Assembly: GCA_946188345.1 (NCBI GenBank)
Contig: CAMHUI010000009.1
Coordinates: 1 to 64,000, forward strand
Direction: 5' to 3'
DNA from: an uncultured Prevotellaceae bacterium
GTDB taxonomy: Bacteria > Bacteroidota > Bacteroidia > Bacteroidales > Bacteroidaceae
Length of the DNA stretch: 64,000 bases
A program made the translations under genes and the position numbers. Of this stretch, positions 20,445 through 28,465 are shown piece after piece (the first letter of the stretch is position 1; each line of letters begins with the position of its first letter). The notes beneath the pieces are model-generated. The model was not told the DNA's origin. It did not search any database and saw only the letters and a list, made by a program, of their open reading frames with translations.

Positions 20445-22511
20445 ATGAAACGAACAAGTCTTTTTCAGTTTCTGGGCAGTATTTGCCTGGTGTTAGTGGT
20501 GTTGGCTTCGTGCTATACTTTCACGCTTGTGGAGCAACCCCACGAGGCAGTCACCAATTCTTCGTTCAAGGCCAAGCTTGTCGTGAAGCGCGACGGCGGC
20601 TCTGACAATGGCCTCGTGCAGACCGTTCACGGGCTCTTCGGCATCTGCGTGCCCGAGGGTTGGACTGTCGGCGGCGACATTGTCATGACGCAGGTACCCC
20701 TGCCTGGCACCGATGTGGGAGACGACCAGTATAAGCAGACCATCAAGCGCCCGATGGTGGCGTTCGACAAGTATGCCGACCTGCTCAACCGTGACTATCC
20801 GAAGATTGGATACACCTGGCTGGGCTTTGGCACGGAGGAAGAGTTCAAGAGCCTGTTCAATACGAAGGAGCAGGTAAACGAGGTCGACTCTATCTATGTG
20901 GAGTTCACGGTGAATACCAATGACAAGACGGGTACGTTCTATCTCGACTATATCGCCGGACAGGTGGAGTTTGACAAAATGCCTGATGTGGGTGTCAAGC
21001 AGGACAGCTGGAACACGCAGACCTCGACCTTTAATGGCAGTCATATCGGCAAGGTCTTCACGGCCGATACGCGCATCGTCGTGACCAATCCCGACGGTAC
21101 CTTCAACGCCGGTTCTCCTTCCGACCCCATCCTGAAACCCGCCTGGCAGCTCGAACTCATGGAGGGACAGTCGCGTCCGGGCATGGTCTATGCCTATAAG
21201 GATAAGTGCTATGACAAGCTGTTCACCCGTACGTCGGGATGGAATGGCGGCGACGGCGTCTTCACCGTGGGACTGCCCAATGGCGACGTGTTCTGGACCT
21301 TCAACGACAGCTTCTACGGAACGGTGCATCCCCGCACCCGAGCCCGCAAGAACTGCAGCTTCCCCCGCAACTCCATCATGGTGCAGAAGGCCCACGACGG
21401 CGTGCCTGGCGAGGCGGCTAAGGACTTCGTGTGGCTCGTTGACTATGTCAACTGGACCGACGCCAGCCAGAGCACCTTCATGAACGCCCGCACCCACCTG
21501 CGCCACCCCGAGGGCGAGAAGACCGACGCACAGATTGCCGCAGGCGAGATAGACCAGGGCAAGGTCTACTGGTCGGGCGACGGACGCATCTACAACGGCA
21601 AGCTGCAGATGATATGGTTTGGCGTAGAGTCATCCGAACTGCGCAACCTCGGCACGACGCTGGCCACCTATAGCCTCGAGGGCAACGAGCCAAAGAACTA
21701 CTACAAGCCCACCATACCCGACTATCTGCCACATGAGGGCGACTACCTCTATCGCGAGAGTGTGAAACATCAGATCAACGACAACGTCGTCTCCTACGGC
21801 TCCACCCTCTGGGAGGATGAGGACGGCCACAACTACCTCTATACCACCAAGGGCTACAAGCCCGTCGTAGGGCGCACCAAGACTGCCGACCTCTACAGCG
21901 ACTGGGAATACTACGTGAAGGATGCGTCGGGCGACGGTTGGAGCTGGCAGCCCAACTATCCCACAGACGAAGAGATGGAGCGCTCCTCCATCATCGGCAC
22001 AGGCGACCAGGGCAGCCTGCCGTGGGTCTTCAAGGAAGGCGACTACTACTACCTCGTCATGCAGGCACCTTACTTCAGCCGCGAGGTCAACATCTTCCGC
22101 AGCACATCGCCCACAGGACCCTTCATGGAGAAGCACCTGCTCTTCATGTTGCCCGACCATATCGACAAACTCGGCAACCAGAAGTATCACTGGCTCTACA
22201 TGGTGAACCTGCATCCCGCCCTGTCGCGCGAGGGAGAGCTCGTCTTCACCACCAATACCGACCCCGACGACTTCTGGGATAACTTCAACGCCGAAGGCTC
22301 GGCCGACTTCTATCGTCCCTACTTCTATCGCGTCTACCACTGGAAGACCCTCTTCGGCATCGACGACCGCACGACCGTAGAGTCAGTAGAGGCTGAGGGA
22401 GCAAAGGCCGACACCTATGATGCTGCCTACTACACACTGCAGGGCGTCCGCGTGCTCAATCCCAAACACGGCATCTTCATCCATCAGGGACGCAAGGTAG
22501 TGCTGAAATAA
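20445..22511 (+). CDS. Surface lipoprotein with beta-propeller-like domain (DUF5005-like)
   Basis: A 688-residue protein with a lipoprotein signal (LVLVVLASC). The N-terminal region (about 25-230) is beta-rich. The larger second domain has blade-like repeats such as GDVFWTFNDSFYG, DGRIYNGKLQMIWFG and DYYYLVMQAPYFS, recalling five-bladed propeller glycosidases and the DUF4961/DUF5005 proteins of Bacteroidales; that link is from memory and not secure. It ends in YYTLQGVRVLNP and GRKVVLK, a C-terminal tail shared with two other secreted proteins here. Transcribed alone and divergently from rsmI. Inference: outer-surface glycan-binding or glycan-cleaving protein; no catalytic residues can be named. 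Confidence 0.75.
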   Translation: MKRTSLFQFLGSICLVLVVLASCYTFTLVEQPHEAVTNSSFKAKLVVKRDGGSDNGLVQTVHGLFGICVPEGWTVGGDIVMTQVPLPGTDVGDDQYKQTIKRPMVAFDKYADLLNRDYPKIGYTWLGFGTEEEFKSLFNTKEQVNEVDSIYVEFTVNTNDKTGTFYLDYIAGQVEFDKMPDVGVKQDSWNTQTSTFNGSHIGKVFTADTRIVVTNPDGTFNAGSPSDPILKPAWQLELMEGQSRPGMVYAYKDKCYDKLFTRTSGWNGGDGVFTVGLPNGDVFWTFNDSFYGTVHPRTRARKNCSFPRNSIMVQKAHDGVPGEAAKDFVWLVDYVNWTDASQSTFMNARTHLRHPEGEKTDAQIAAGEIDQGKVYWSGDGRIYNGKLQMIWFGVESSELRNLGTTLATYSLEGNEPKNYYKPTIPDYLPHEGDYLYRESVKHQINDNVVSYGSTLWEDEDGHNYLYTTKGYKPVVGRTKTADLYSDWEYYVKDASGDGWSWQPNYPTDEEMERSSIIGTGDQGSLPWVFKEGDYYYLVMQAPYFSREVNIFRSTSPTGPFMEKHLLFMLPDHIDKLGNQKYHWLYMVNLHPALSREGELVFTTNTDPDDFWDNFNAEGSADFYRPYFYRVYHWKTLFGIDDRTTVESVEAEGAKADTYDAAYYTLQGVRVLNPKHGIFIHQGRKVVLK

Positions 22512-22538
22512 GAGCCACATACCCACCCATACAACCCC

Positions 22539-22588
22539 AGCCCCTCCCGAGAGAAAGAAGTGACGAGTCCTTCATCTCGGGAGGGGCT
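22539..22588. repeat. GC-rich hairpin (14-bp arms), possible repeat family member
   Basis: Perfect inverted repeat: 22539-22552 (AGCCCCTCCCGAGA) and 22575-22588, loop 22 bases, 27 bases after the lipoprotein stop. No T-run follows, so it is not a classical terminator. Its CTC..GG.GGGGCTG motif resembles in-frame segments in three genes (see findings). Confidence 0.7.
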
Positions 22589-22679
22589 GAGTGTGTAGAT
22601 GAACCGTAGATTTTAGCTATTTTTAGCCCTCCAAAACAAAAAGAACAAAAAAATCTTTCTGTTATTCCCTTTTTTTTCC

Positions 22680-22687
22680 TACCTTTG
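22680..22687 (+). promoter_or_regulatory. -7 box for the small 22730 gene
   Basis: TACCTTTG after a T-rich stretch, 42 bases before the ATG. A -33 candidate, TTTC, lies about 20 bases upstream. Confidence 0.55.
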
Positions 22688-22729
22688 TAACCTGTTAGCA
22701 AAAATCGGAAGAACACCGCTTGAATTTCA

Positions 22730-22963
22730 ATGAAAAAAGGTTGTTTATTCGTCATATTCGTTTGGCTGATATACTACATGGTGTCGAAAGGCATGCTTCA
22801 GAGGCTTTCCATGATGGAGGAAGACTTTGAGGAAGAGCAGCGTTCGTTCATGAAGGGTAAGGCCCGTGGCTACGACCGTGACTTCGACGAAGACAGCTGG
22901 TATGGCGGCTGGGGTCAGGGAAGCGACGACGACGTTGAAGACCCAAGCGGCATGTGGGACTGA
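22730..22963 (+). CDS. Small single-pass membrane protein with acidic tail
   Basis: A 77-residue protein. The N-terminal hydrophobic helix (residues 5-20, CLFVIFVWLIYYMV) is followed by a very acidic, Trp/Gly-containing tail (DEDSWYGGWGQGSDDDVED). The cysteine at residue 5 sits before the hydrophobic stretch, so this is a membrane anchor and not a lipoprotein signal. It has its own -7 box and lies alone between two non-coding gaps. No family recognised. Confidence 0.65.
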   Translation: MKKGCLFVIFVWLIYYMVSKGMLQRLSMMEEDFEEEQRSFMKGKARGYDRDFDEDSWYGGWGQGSDDDVEDPSGMWD

Positions 22964-23466
22964 AAAAATGCTACGATTGTAAACATTTTTTATCGAAATT
23001 TTCTGTCATAGAAAATCATCGTTCTAGAAAAATTTTCAGGCTTTAGGAAGACTATTTTCCAAGATTCTTGCCCACCCTTCAAGACTTTTGTACCAAATCG
23101 TAGCACGATTTGTACCAATTCATCCAACGATTTACTAGAAATCGTGATGCGATTTCTTAGAAATCATGAAGACTTTTGTACCAAAAGTCTGCCTTCGCAA
23201 GCCCGTTTCCAGGCGTTTTAACGCCCCAACTTTACCATATTTTGATACAATCTCCTGAAAATCATTGCGTTACAGTGAATCGCCAAAACTGCGTTATTTA
23301 CGGCCAAAGATTTTTTATTTCAAAATAATCGATTCTTAGGGCAGTTGAAAGGGGTGTTCTGTCAAGATTTTTTATGCCGTCACATTTCATTGTCCTGTTT
23401 GTCTGAAAAATTGGCGTTTTCCCCTCTTTTTTCCAGAATTGAGCATGCTTTCACGAAAAAAATACG
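22964..23466. other. Long intergenic region, AT-rich, containing array B
   Basis: Apart from array B (23073-23182) and the downstream -7 box, I see no gene, tRNA or recognisable ncRNA. There are several short A/T-rich inverted repeats around 23000-23060 without a fixed period. Confidence 0.5.
23073..23182. repeat. 22-bp-period palindrome array B (5 diverged units)
   Basis: Units start at 23073, 23095, 23117, 23139 and 23161. Each is a 17-bp core plus a 5-bp linker (gtacc, gtacc, actag, cttag, gtacc). Cores 2 and 4 are clear inverted repeats (AAATCG-tagca-CGATTT and AAATCG-tgatg-CGATTT); core 3 keeps only the right half. The last unit runs into a 9-bp-arm hairpin AGACTTTTG-tac-CAAAAGTCT at 23170-23190. 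Confidence 0.75.
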
Positions 23467-23474
23467 TATCTTTG
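23467..23474 (+). promoter_or_regulatory. -7 box of the SMR exporter operon
   Basis: TATCTTTG, 65 bases before the start codon. No clean -33 box is seen. Confidence 0.55.
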
Positions 23475-23502
23475 CATCGCCTTAGAAGGAGTCGCCGAGA
23501 TA

Positions 23503-23529
23503 GTCTTGCAGCCCTCAAACAGGCAAGAC
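23503..23529 (+). promoter_or_regulatory. Leader hairpin before the SMR exporter
   Basis: 7-bp stem GTCTTGC/GCAAGAC with a 13-base loop, ending 10 bases before the ATG and covering the ribosome-binding region. Known guanidine riboswitch cores were not recognised. Confidence 0.4.
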
Positions 23530-23539
23530 GGTTTCAGTG

Positions 23540-23863
23540 ATGAACTGGATTATCTTGATTTTAGCAGGGCTGTGCGAGGTGACCTTCACCTATTGTCTCG
23601 GGCGGGCCAAGGGCGTTAGCGGAACAGAGTGGTGGACGTGGATGGCAGCCTTCGCCGCCTTCTATGTGTTAAGTGCGATATTGCTGGCCAAAGCCACGCA
23701 GACCCTGCCGTTAGGCACCGCCTATACCGTGTGGACAGGTATCGGAGCCGTCGGCGCAGTCCTGGTGGGCATCGTCATCTTCAAGGAGCCCGCCACCTTC
23801 TGGCGATTCTTCTTCCTCGCCACCCTGATAGCCTCCATCATGGGGCTGAAAACCTTATCATGA
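23540..23863 (+). CDS. Small multidrug resistance exporter, Gdx (SugE) type
   Basis: A 107-residue, four-helix SMR protein. The essential membrane glutamate is E13 in LAGLCEV. The segment LPLGTAYTVWTGIGAVGAVL is the signature of the Gdx/SugE subtype, which exports guanidinium in exchange for protons; the Qac subtype differs here. ATG at 23540 is preferred over GTG 23537. It is followed after 24 bases by an MBL-fold hydrolase on the same strand. Regulation may involve the leader hairpin just upstream. Family call is firm; guanidinium as substrate is inference from the subtype signature. Confidence 0.88.
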   Translation: MNWIILILAGLCEVTFTYCLGRAKGVSGTEWWTWMAAFAAFYVLSAILLAKATQTLPLGTAYTVWTGIGAVGAVLVGIVIFKEPATFWRFFFLATLIASIMGLKTLS

Positions 23864-23887
23864 CAGACAACCACTAAGAAATAGCCT

Positions 23888-24724
23888 ATGAAAATACACG
23901 TCTTGCACACCGGCGAAGTCCGGGTTTCACCCTATCTGCCGTTTGGCGGCGACCACTGCAACCTGCTGAAAGCATCCGGAATGACCACCCCGAAGAAGGA
24001 CTGGATCTGGCTGCCCGTATCAGTCTATCTCATTGAACACCCGAAGGGCCTTATCCTCGTCGACACAGGCTGGCACCGCGACATGTCACCCGATGGCGTC
24101 TACGACAAGGCCGCGCAGATAAAGTCCTTGGGCTCGTGGATATTATATCACGTCAACCAAGGCCAGATACCCCTCGGAGCCGCTGTCGACGAACAACTCG
24201 CCACGATGGGCCTCCAGCCCTCACAGCTCGACTACGTGCTGCTGACCCATCTGGACTGCGACCATGCCAACGGCCTGCGCGCCGTGAAGGATGCCAAGCA
24301 CATCCTCTGCGCAGCCGAGGAACTCGAGTGCGCCCGCAAGAACAGCGTCATCCGATATAAAAAGAAATGGTGGAAAGGAGTAGACCTGAAGACCTTCGAA
24401 TGGAACGGCACGGAAGGCCCCGCAGGCAAGTCCTTCGACCTCTTCGGCGACGGCTCCGTGAAGATGATCAACATCCCCGGCCACTGCGATGGACTCTGTG
24501 CCGTGAAGATAACCCGCGAGGACGGACGCTACGTGCTGCTCTTCTCAGATGGCGGCTACGCCACCAAGTCGTGGAAAGAGATGATTACCAGCGGAGTCTC
24601 GCTCGACAAGAAGAAACAGCGGCAGTCGCTTGAGTGGATTCGCGAGCAGTCCATGAACCCCAACTGCATCGAAAGCCTCGCCACCCACGACACTGACATC
24701 CATCCCCACGTCATAGAGCTGTAA
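23888..24724 (+). CDS. MBL-fold metallo-hydrolase, AHL-lactonase-like
   Basis: A 278-residue cytoplasmic protein of the metallo-beta-lactamase fold. The zinc motif is LLTHLDCDHANG (HxDxDH form), followed by IPGHCDG with the next metal-binding histidine, SDGGYA, and a final ATHDTDIHPH. The N-terminal segment VSVYLIEHPKGLILVDTGWH and this motif set resemble the N-acyl homoserine lactonase-like branch, but substrates of this branch are diverse. It is probably co-transcribed with the SMR exporter. No signal peptide. Function beyond hydrolase is not assignable. Confidence 0.85.
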   Translation: MKIHVLHTGEVRVSPYLPFGGDHCNLLKASGMTTPKKDWIWLPVSVYLIEHPKGLILVDTGWHRDMSPDGVYDKAAQIKSLGSWILYHVNQGQIPLGAAVDEQLATMGLQPSQLDYVLLTHLDCDHANGLRAVKDAKHILCAAEELECARKNSVIRYKKKWWKGVDLKTFEWNGTEGPAGKSFDLFGDGSVKMINIPGHCDGLCAVKITREDGRYVLLFSDGGYATKSWKEMITSGVSLDKKKQRQSLEWIREQSMNPNCIESLATHDTDIHPHVIEL

Positions 24725-24727
24725 AAA

Positions 24728-24773
24728 GTGAAATAGCCAAAAGCTTTTCAAAGAATCTGGCTATCAGTTTCAC
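24728..24773 (+). terminator. Hairpin after the MBL gene, possible terminator
   Basis: Arms GTGAAATAGCCA (24728-24739) and its complement from 24758 to 24773, interrupted by a 4-base bulge (tcag). The loop contains the palindrome AAAAGCTTTT. No T-run, so termination is uncertain. Confidence 0.45.
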
Positions 24774-24812
24774 CATCGTCTCAGTTTCCTTCATCCGGCT
24801 TTTCAAGCTTTA

Positions 24813-24995
24813 TCCTTGACTTTTTGTAACATTGGCTCCACCGAAGTTACTCCGTCTCGGCATAAAAACAAATAAATTTAGAAGATTTTTCCGCTTAAGA
24901 ACAAAATCGTGTTCTGCCCCCGACTTTTCGTAACTTTGACTCCGCCGAACTTATTTGGCACTCGGAAAAGCTCAAATAAATTTGGCTTTTCCCTC
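24813..24995 (+). repeat. Degenerate direct duplication of a promoter-like segment
   Basis: Segments 24813-24896 and 24917-24995 align: GACTTTTTGTAAC/GACTTTTCGTAAC, TGGCTCCACCGAA/TGACTCCGCCGAA, CAAATAAATTTAG/CAAATAAATTTGG. The second copy carries TAACTTTG and a hairpin GGAAAAGC-loop-GCTTTTCC at 24964-24992. No gene is seen between 24725 and 25021. Confidence 0.6.
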
Positions 24996-25004
24996 GTTTT
25001 TTCT

Positions 25005-25012
25005 TAACTTTG
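25005..25012 (+). promoter_or_regulatory. -7 box directly before the 25022 gene
   Basis: TAACTTTG with only nine bases between it and the ATG, so the leader is at most a few bases long. Confidence 0.55.
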
Positions 25013-25021
25013 TCGCTTGGA

Positions 25022-25357
25022 ATGAAGATGCTGGTTGTCAGAAACCGGCTGCTGCCCTTCCGGGGCTTTACGGCCATGAACCTTTTCGGGATGCTTCTGT
25101 GCCGCCGTGACGTGGCGCTGACACCCGAACTAATCCGCCATGAGCGCATCCATACGGCACAGATGATGGAGATGCTCGTCGTGGGATTCTATCTGTGGTA
25201 TGTGGCTGAGTGGCTGGTGAGGTTGCTGCTTCCAGGTAGGGCCTATGAGGCCATCGCCTTCGAACGGGAGGCCTACGACCACATGGACGAGCCTGACTAT
25301 CTGAAACGCCGGCGCCACTACGCCTGGATGAGATATCTGTGGGCGAGAAGTGAGTAG
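25022..25357 (+). CDS. Small HExxH-motif membrane-associated protein
   Basis: A 111-residue protein. HERIHTAQ (near residue 44) has the H-E-x-x-H arrangement of zinc peptidases, and AFEREAYDH about 40 residues later could supply a third ligand. Between them lies a hydrophobic segment (MLVVGFYLWYVAEWLVRLLL). ATG 25022 is chosen over an upstream TTG because the promoter box ends at 25012. I recall short hypothetical proteins of this kind being common in Bacteroidales, but no function is known to me. Peptidase activity is not demonstrated by the motif alone. Confidence 0.7.
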   Translation: MKMLVVRNRLLPFRGFTAMNLFGMLLCRRDVALTPELIRHERIHTAQMMEMLVVGFYLWYVAEWLVRLLLPGRAYEAIAFEREAYDHMDEPDYLKRRRHYAWMRYLWARSE

Positions 25358-25395
25358 CTACGTAGTTCTTTAATCTGTTAATTTCCTATCTGCCA

Positions 25396-28300
25396 ATGAC
25401 TATCCCGCAAGAGTGGAACCGTTTCCTGCTGAAGGATGTGACGTTCATGAACCTGATGATGCGCCGCATCTACAACGTGCTCATTGTGGCCAATCCCTAT
25501 GATGCGTTCATGCTGGAGGATGACGGTCGTATCGAGGAGAAGATTTACAACGAATACACCCAGTTGGGACTGCGCTTCCCGCCGACGTTCACTCAGGTGA
25601 GCACCGAGCAGGAGGCTGAGGAGGTGTTGCGCTCGATGAACATCGACCTCGTCATCTGTATGCCAGGCAATGCCGACAACGACGCTTTCAGCATTGCCAG
25701 AAGCATCAAACGACGCTTCCCCAACATCCACTGCGTGGTGCTGACTCCTTTCTCCCACGGCATCACGCGGCGCATGGAGAACGAGGACCTGTCAATCTTC
25801 GACTACGTGTTCTGCTGGCTCGGCAATACCAACCTCATCCTCTCCATCATCAAGCTCATCGAGGATAAGATGAATCTTGAGCATGACATCCGTGAGGGTG
25901 GGGTGCAGATGATTCTGTTGGTGGAAGACTCCATCCGCTTCTATTCCTCCATCCTGCCCAACCTCTACAACTATGTGCTTCTGCAGAGCCAGAGCTTTGC
26001 CACCGAGGCCCTGAACCGTCATGCCGCCACGCTGCGCATGAGGGGTCGCCCGAAGGTGGTCCTGGCCCGCAACTACGAGGAGGCTATCTCTATTTATAAG
26101 AAGTATGCGGACAATGTGCTGGGCGTCATCAGTGACGTGCGCTTCCCCATGACTGCTTCACACGACGAGCGCTCGCCTCTTCCGAAGGGTGGCGCCGGCG
26201 GCAAGCAGGGCGACCCCGAGGCAGGCTTCAAGTTGCTGAGTGCCATCCGCAGTCAGAACGAGTACGTGCCCCTCATCATGGAGAGCTCGGAGAGTCAGAA
26301 CCGCCAACGCGCCGAGGCTGAAGGCTTCAAGTTCGTAGACAAGAACTCCAAGAAGATGAGTCTCGACCTGAAGCGCCTGCTGGAAGAGCACATGGGCTTC
26401 GGCGACTTCATCTTCCGTGACCCGACGACGAAAGAGGAGGTATGCCGGGTGTCATCGCTGAAGGAGTTGCAGGACAACATCTTCAAGATTCCCCGCGACT
26501 CCATGCTCTATCATGTCTCGCGCAACCATGTCAGCCGCTGGCTCTCGGCACGGGCCATCTTCCCCGTCTCGGCGTTCCTGAAGACGGTGACGTGGCACAA
26601 ACTGCAGGACGTCGACGCCCACAGGCAGATTATCTTCGACGCTATCGTGCAGTACCGCCACATGAAGAATATCGGTGTCGTGGCCGTCTTCGACCGCCAG
26701 AAGTTCGACTCCTACTCCCACTTCGCCCGCATCGGTGAAGGCTCGCTCGGGGGCAAGGGGCGTGGACTGGCTTTCCTCGATGACATCATCAAGCGACATC
26801 CGGAGTTCAACCAGTATTCCGATATGCAGGTGCAGATACCGAAGACCGTTGTGCTCTGCACCGACATCTTCGACCAGTTCATGGAGCAGAACAACCTCTA
26901 TCCCATCGCCCTGAGCGATGCCCCCGACGAGGAAATCCTGCAGCACTTCCTGCATGCTCATCTGCCCGACACGCTGGTGGAAGACTTCTTCACCTTCTTC
27001 GAGGCTACGAAGAGTCCGCTGGCCATCCGCTCGTCTTCCCTTCTGGAAGATGCCCACTACCAGCCTTTCGCCGGCATCTATTCCACCTACATGATACCCT
27101 ATCTCGACGATAAGTACGAGATGTTGCGCATGCTGGCCTCGGCCATCAAGAGTGTCTATGCCTCCGTCTACTACCGCGACTCAAAGGCTTATATGACGGC
27201 TACGTCGAACGTCATCGACCAGGAGAAGATGGCCGTCATCCTGCAGGAGGTCGTGGGACAACAGCATGGCGACTACTACTATCCCAATTTCTCGGGCGTG
27301 CTGCGCAGCATCAACTACTATCCCATCGGCGACGAACACGCTGACGAGGGCATCGCCCAGCTGGCCTTCGGACTTGGAAAATATATCGTCGACGGCGGAC
27401 AGACCCTGCGCGTCTCGCCGCATCATCCTCATCAGGTGCTTCAGACCAGTGAGGTAGAGACGGCTCTGCGAGAGACTCAGACGAAGTTCTATGCCCTCGA
27501 TATGAAGAACGTTGGCGATGACTTCAAGGTGGACGACGGCTTCAATATTCCCACCCTGCGAGTGAAGGATGTAGGCAGTACACAGGGCGACGGCCCCTCT
27601 CCCTTGCAGCACCTCGTCTCCACTTACGACCCTTACGACAACATCATCCGCGACGGGCTCTATGAAGGCGGCCGGAAGATTGTATCCTTCTCGGGCATAT
27701 TGCAGCAGGGAGTCCTGCCGCTGCCAGAGATTCTGCAGCTCTCCATGCAGCGCGGAGCCGAGGCTATGAAGCGCCCGGTGGAGATAGAGTTTGCCTGCAA
27801 CATCACTCAGGGTGACAAGCCACAGGGCGAGTTCTACCTCCTGCAGATACGTCCCATTGTAGACTCCAAGCAGATGCTCGACCAAGACCTCACGGCCATC
27901 CCCGACGATGCCTGCCTGTTGCGTTCCGACAACTCCCTGGGCCATGGCATCGTGGAAGATGTCTGCGACGTGGTCTACGTGAAGGCTGGCGACGACTTCA
28001 CAGCCGCTAACAACCCCGCCATAGCCGTAGAGATAGACCAGATAAACCGCCGTTTCCTCGACCGTGGCGAAGGCTATGTGCTCATCGGACCAGGACGGTG
28101 GGGCAGTAGCGACCCCTGGCTCGGCATACCGGTGAAGTGGCCGCACATAGCTGCGGCAAGACTCATTGTTGAGGTGGCCTTGAAGAACTACCGCGTGGAC
28201 CCCTCGCAGGGAACCCACTTCTTCCAGAACCTCACCTCTTTCGGCGTGGGCTACTTCACCGTAGGCGGCAAGGGTGGCTTCTTCCACAAGGAAGTCCTCG

Positions 28301-28413
28301 ACCAGCTACCGGCAGTCGAAGAAACCCAATACGTTCGCCACGTGCGCTTACCACAGCCCATGCGCATCCTCATGGACGGCATGAAGCAGCAGGGAGTGGT
28401 GCAGATCAAGTAA
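25396..28413 (+). CDS. PEP/pyruvate-binding (PPDK N-terminal-like) protein with receiver-like domains
   Basis: A 1005-residue cytoplasmic protein. Residues about 17-130 and 140-330 look like receiver folds. The second has the acidic pocket in ILLVEDS, a possible phospho-acceptor D247 in ISDVRFP, and a lysine in FVDKNSKK. From about 440 on it resembles the ATP-grasp domain of PEP synthase/pyruvate phosphate dikinase (GEGSLGGKGRGLAFL; IRSSSLLEDAHYQPFAGIYS with R545; LLQIRPIVDS). The phosphohistidine and PEP-binding domains of true PEP synthase are missing. Instead a C-terminal part has GPGRWGSSDPWLGIPV. A 14-16-residue insertion (SPLPKGGAGGKQG, near 260-272) sits in the loop after D247. Such proteins are often labelled PEP synthase; catalysis of that full reaction is doubtful here. 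Confidence 0.8.
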   Translation: MTIPQEWNRFLLKDVTFMNLMMRRIYNVLIVANPYDAFMLEDDGRIEEKIYNEYTQLGLRFPPTFTQVSTEQEAEEVLRSMNIDLVICMPGNADNDAFSIARSIKRRFPNIHCVVLTPFSHGITRRMENEDLSIFDYVFCWLGNTNLILSIIKLIEDKMNLEHDIREGGVQMILLVEDSIRFYSSILPNLYNYVLLQSQSFATEALNRHAATLRMRGRPKVVLARNYEEAISIYKKYADNVLGVISDVRFPMTASHDERSPLPKGGAGGKQGDPEAGFKLLSAIRSQNEYVPLIMESSESQNRQRAEAEGFKFVDKNSKKMSLDLKRLLEEHMGFGDFIFRDPTTKEEVCRVSSLKELQDNIFKIPRDSMLYHVSRNHVSRWLSARAIFPVSAFLKTVTWHKLQDVDAHRQIIFDAIVQYRHMKNIGVVAVFDRQKFDSYSHFARIGEGSLGGKGRGLAFLDDIIKRHPEFNQYSDMQVQIPKTVVLCTDIFDQFMEQNNLYPIALSDAPDEEILQHFLHAHLPDTLVEDFFTFFEATKSPLAIRSSSLLEDAHYQPFAGIYSTYMIPYLDDKYEMLRMLASAIKSVYASVYYRDSKAYMTATSNVIDQEKMAVILQEVVGQQHGDYYYPNFSGVLRSINYYPIGDEHADEGIAQLAFGLGKYIVDGGQTLRVSPHHPHQVLQTSEVETALRETQTKFYALDMKNVGDDFKVDDGFNIPTLRVKDVGSTQGDGPSPLQHLVSTYDPYDNIIRDGLYEGGRKIVSFSGILQQGVLPLPEILQLSMQRGAEAMKRPVEIEFACNITQGDKPQGEFYLLQIRPIVDSKQMLDQDLTAIPDDACLLRSDNSLGHGIVEDVCDVVYVKAGDDFTAANNPAIAVEIDQINRRFLDRGEGYVLIGPGRWGSSDPWLGIPVKWPHIAAARLIVEVALKNYRVDPSQGTHFFQNLTSFGVGYFTVGGKGGFFHKEVLDQLPAVEETQYVRHVRLPQPMRILMDGMKQQGVVQIK

Positions 28414-28465
28414 AATGCTGTCATTATTACGCGAAACAGAAAACCATAATAAAAAAGAAAAGACT

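Noticed and set aside
23503..23529. Guanidine riboswitch
   Set aside because: The conserved cores of the known guanidine classes were not found; only a simple hairpin can be supported.
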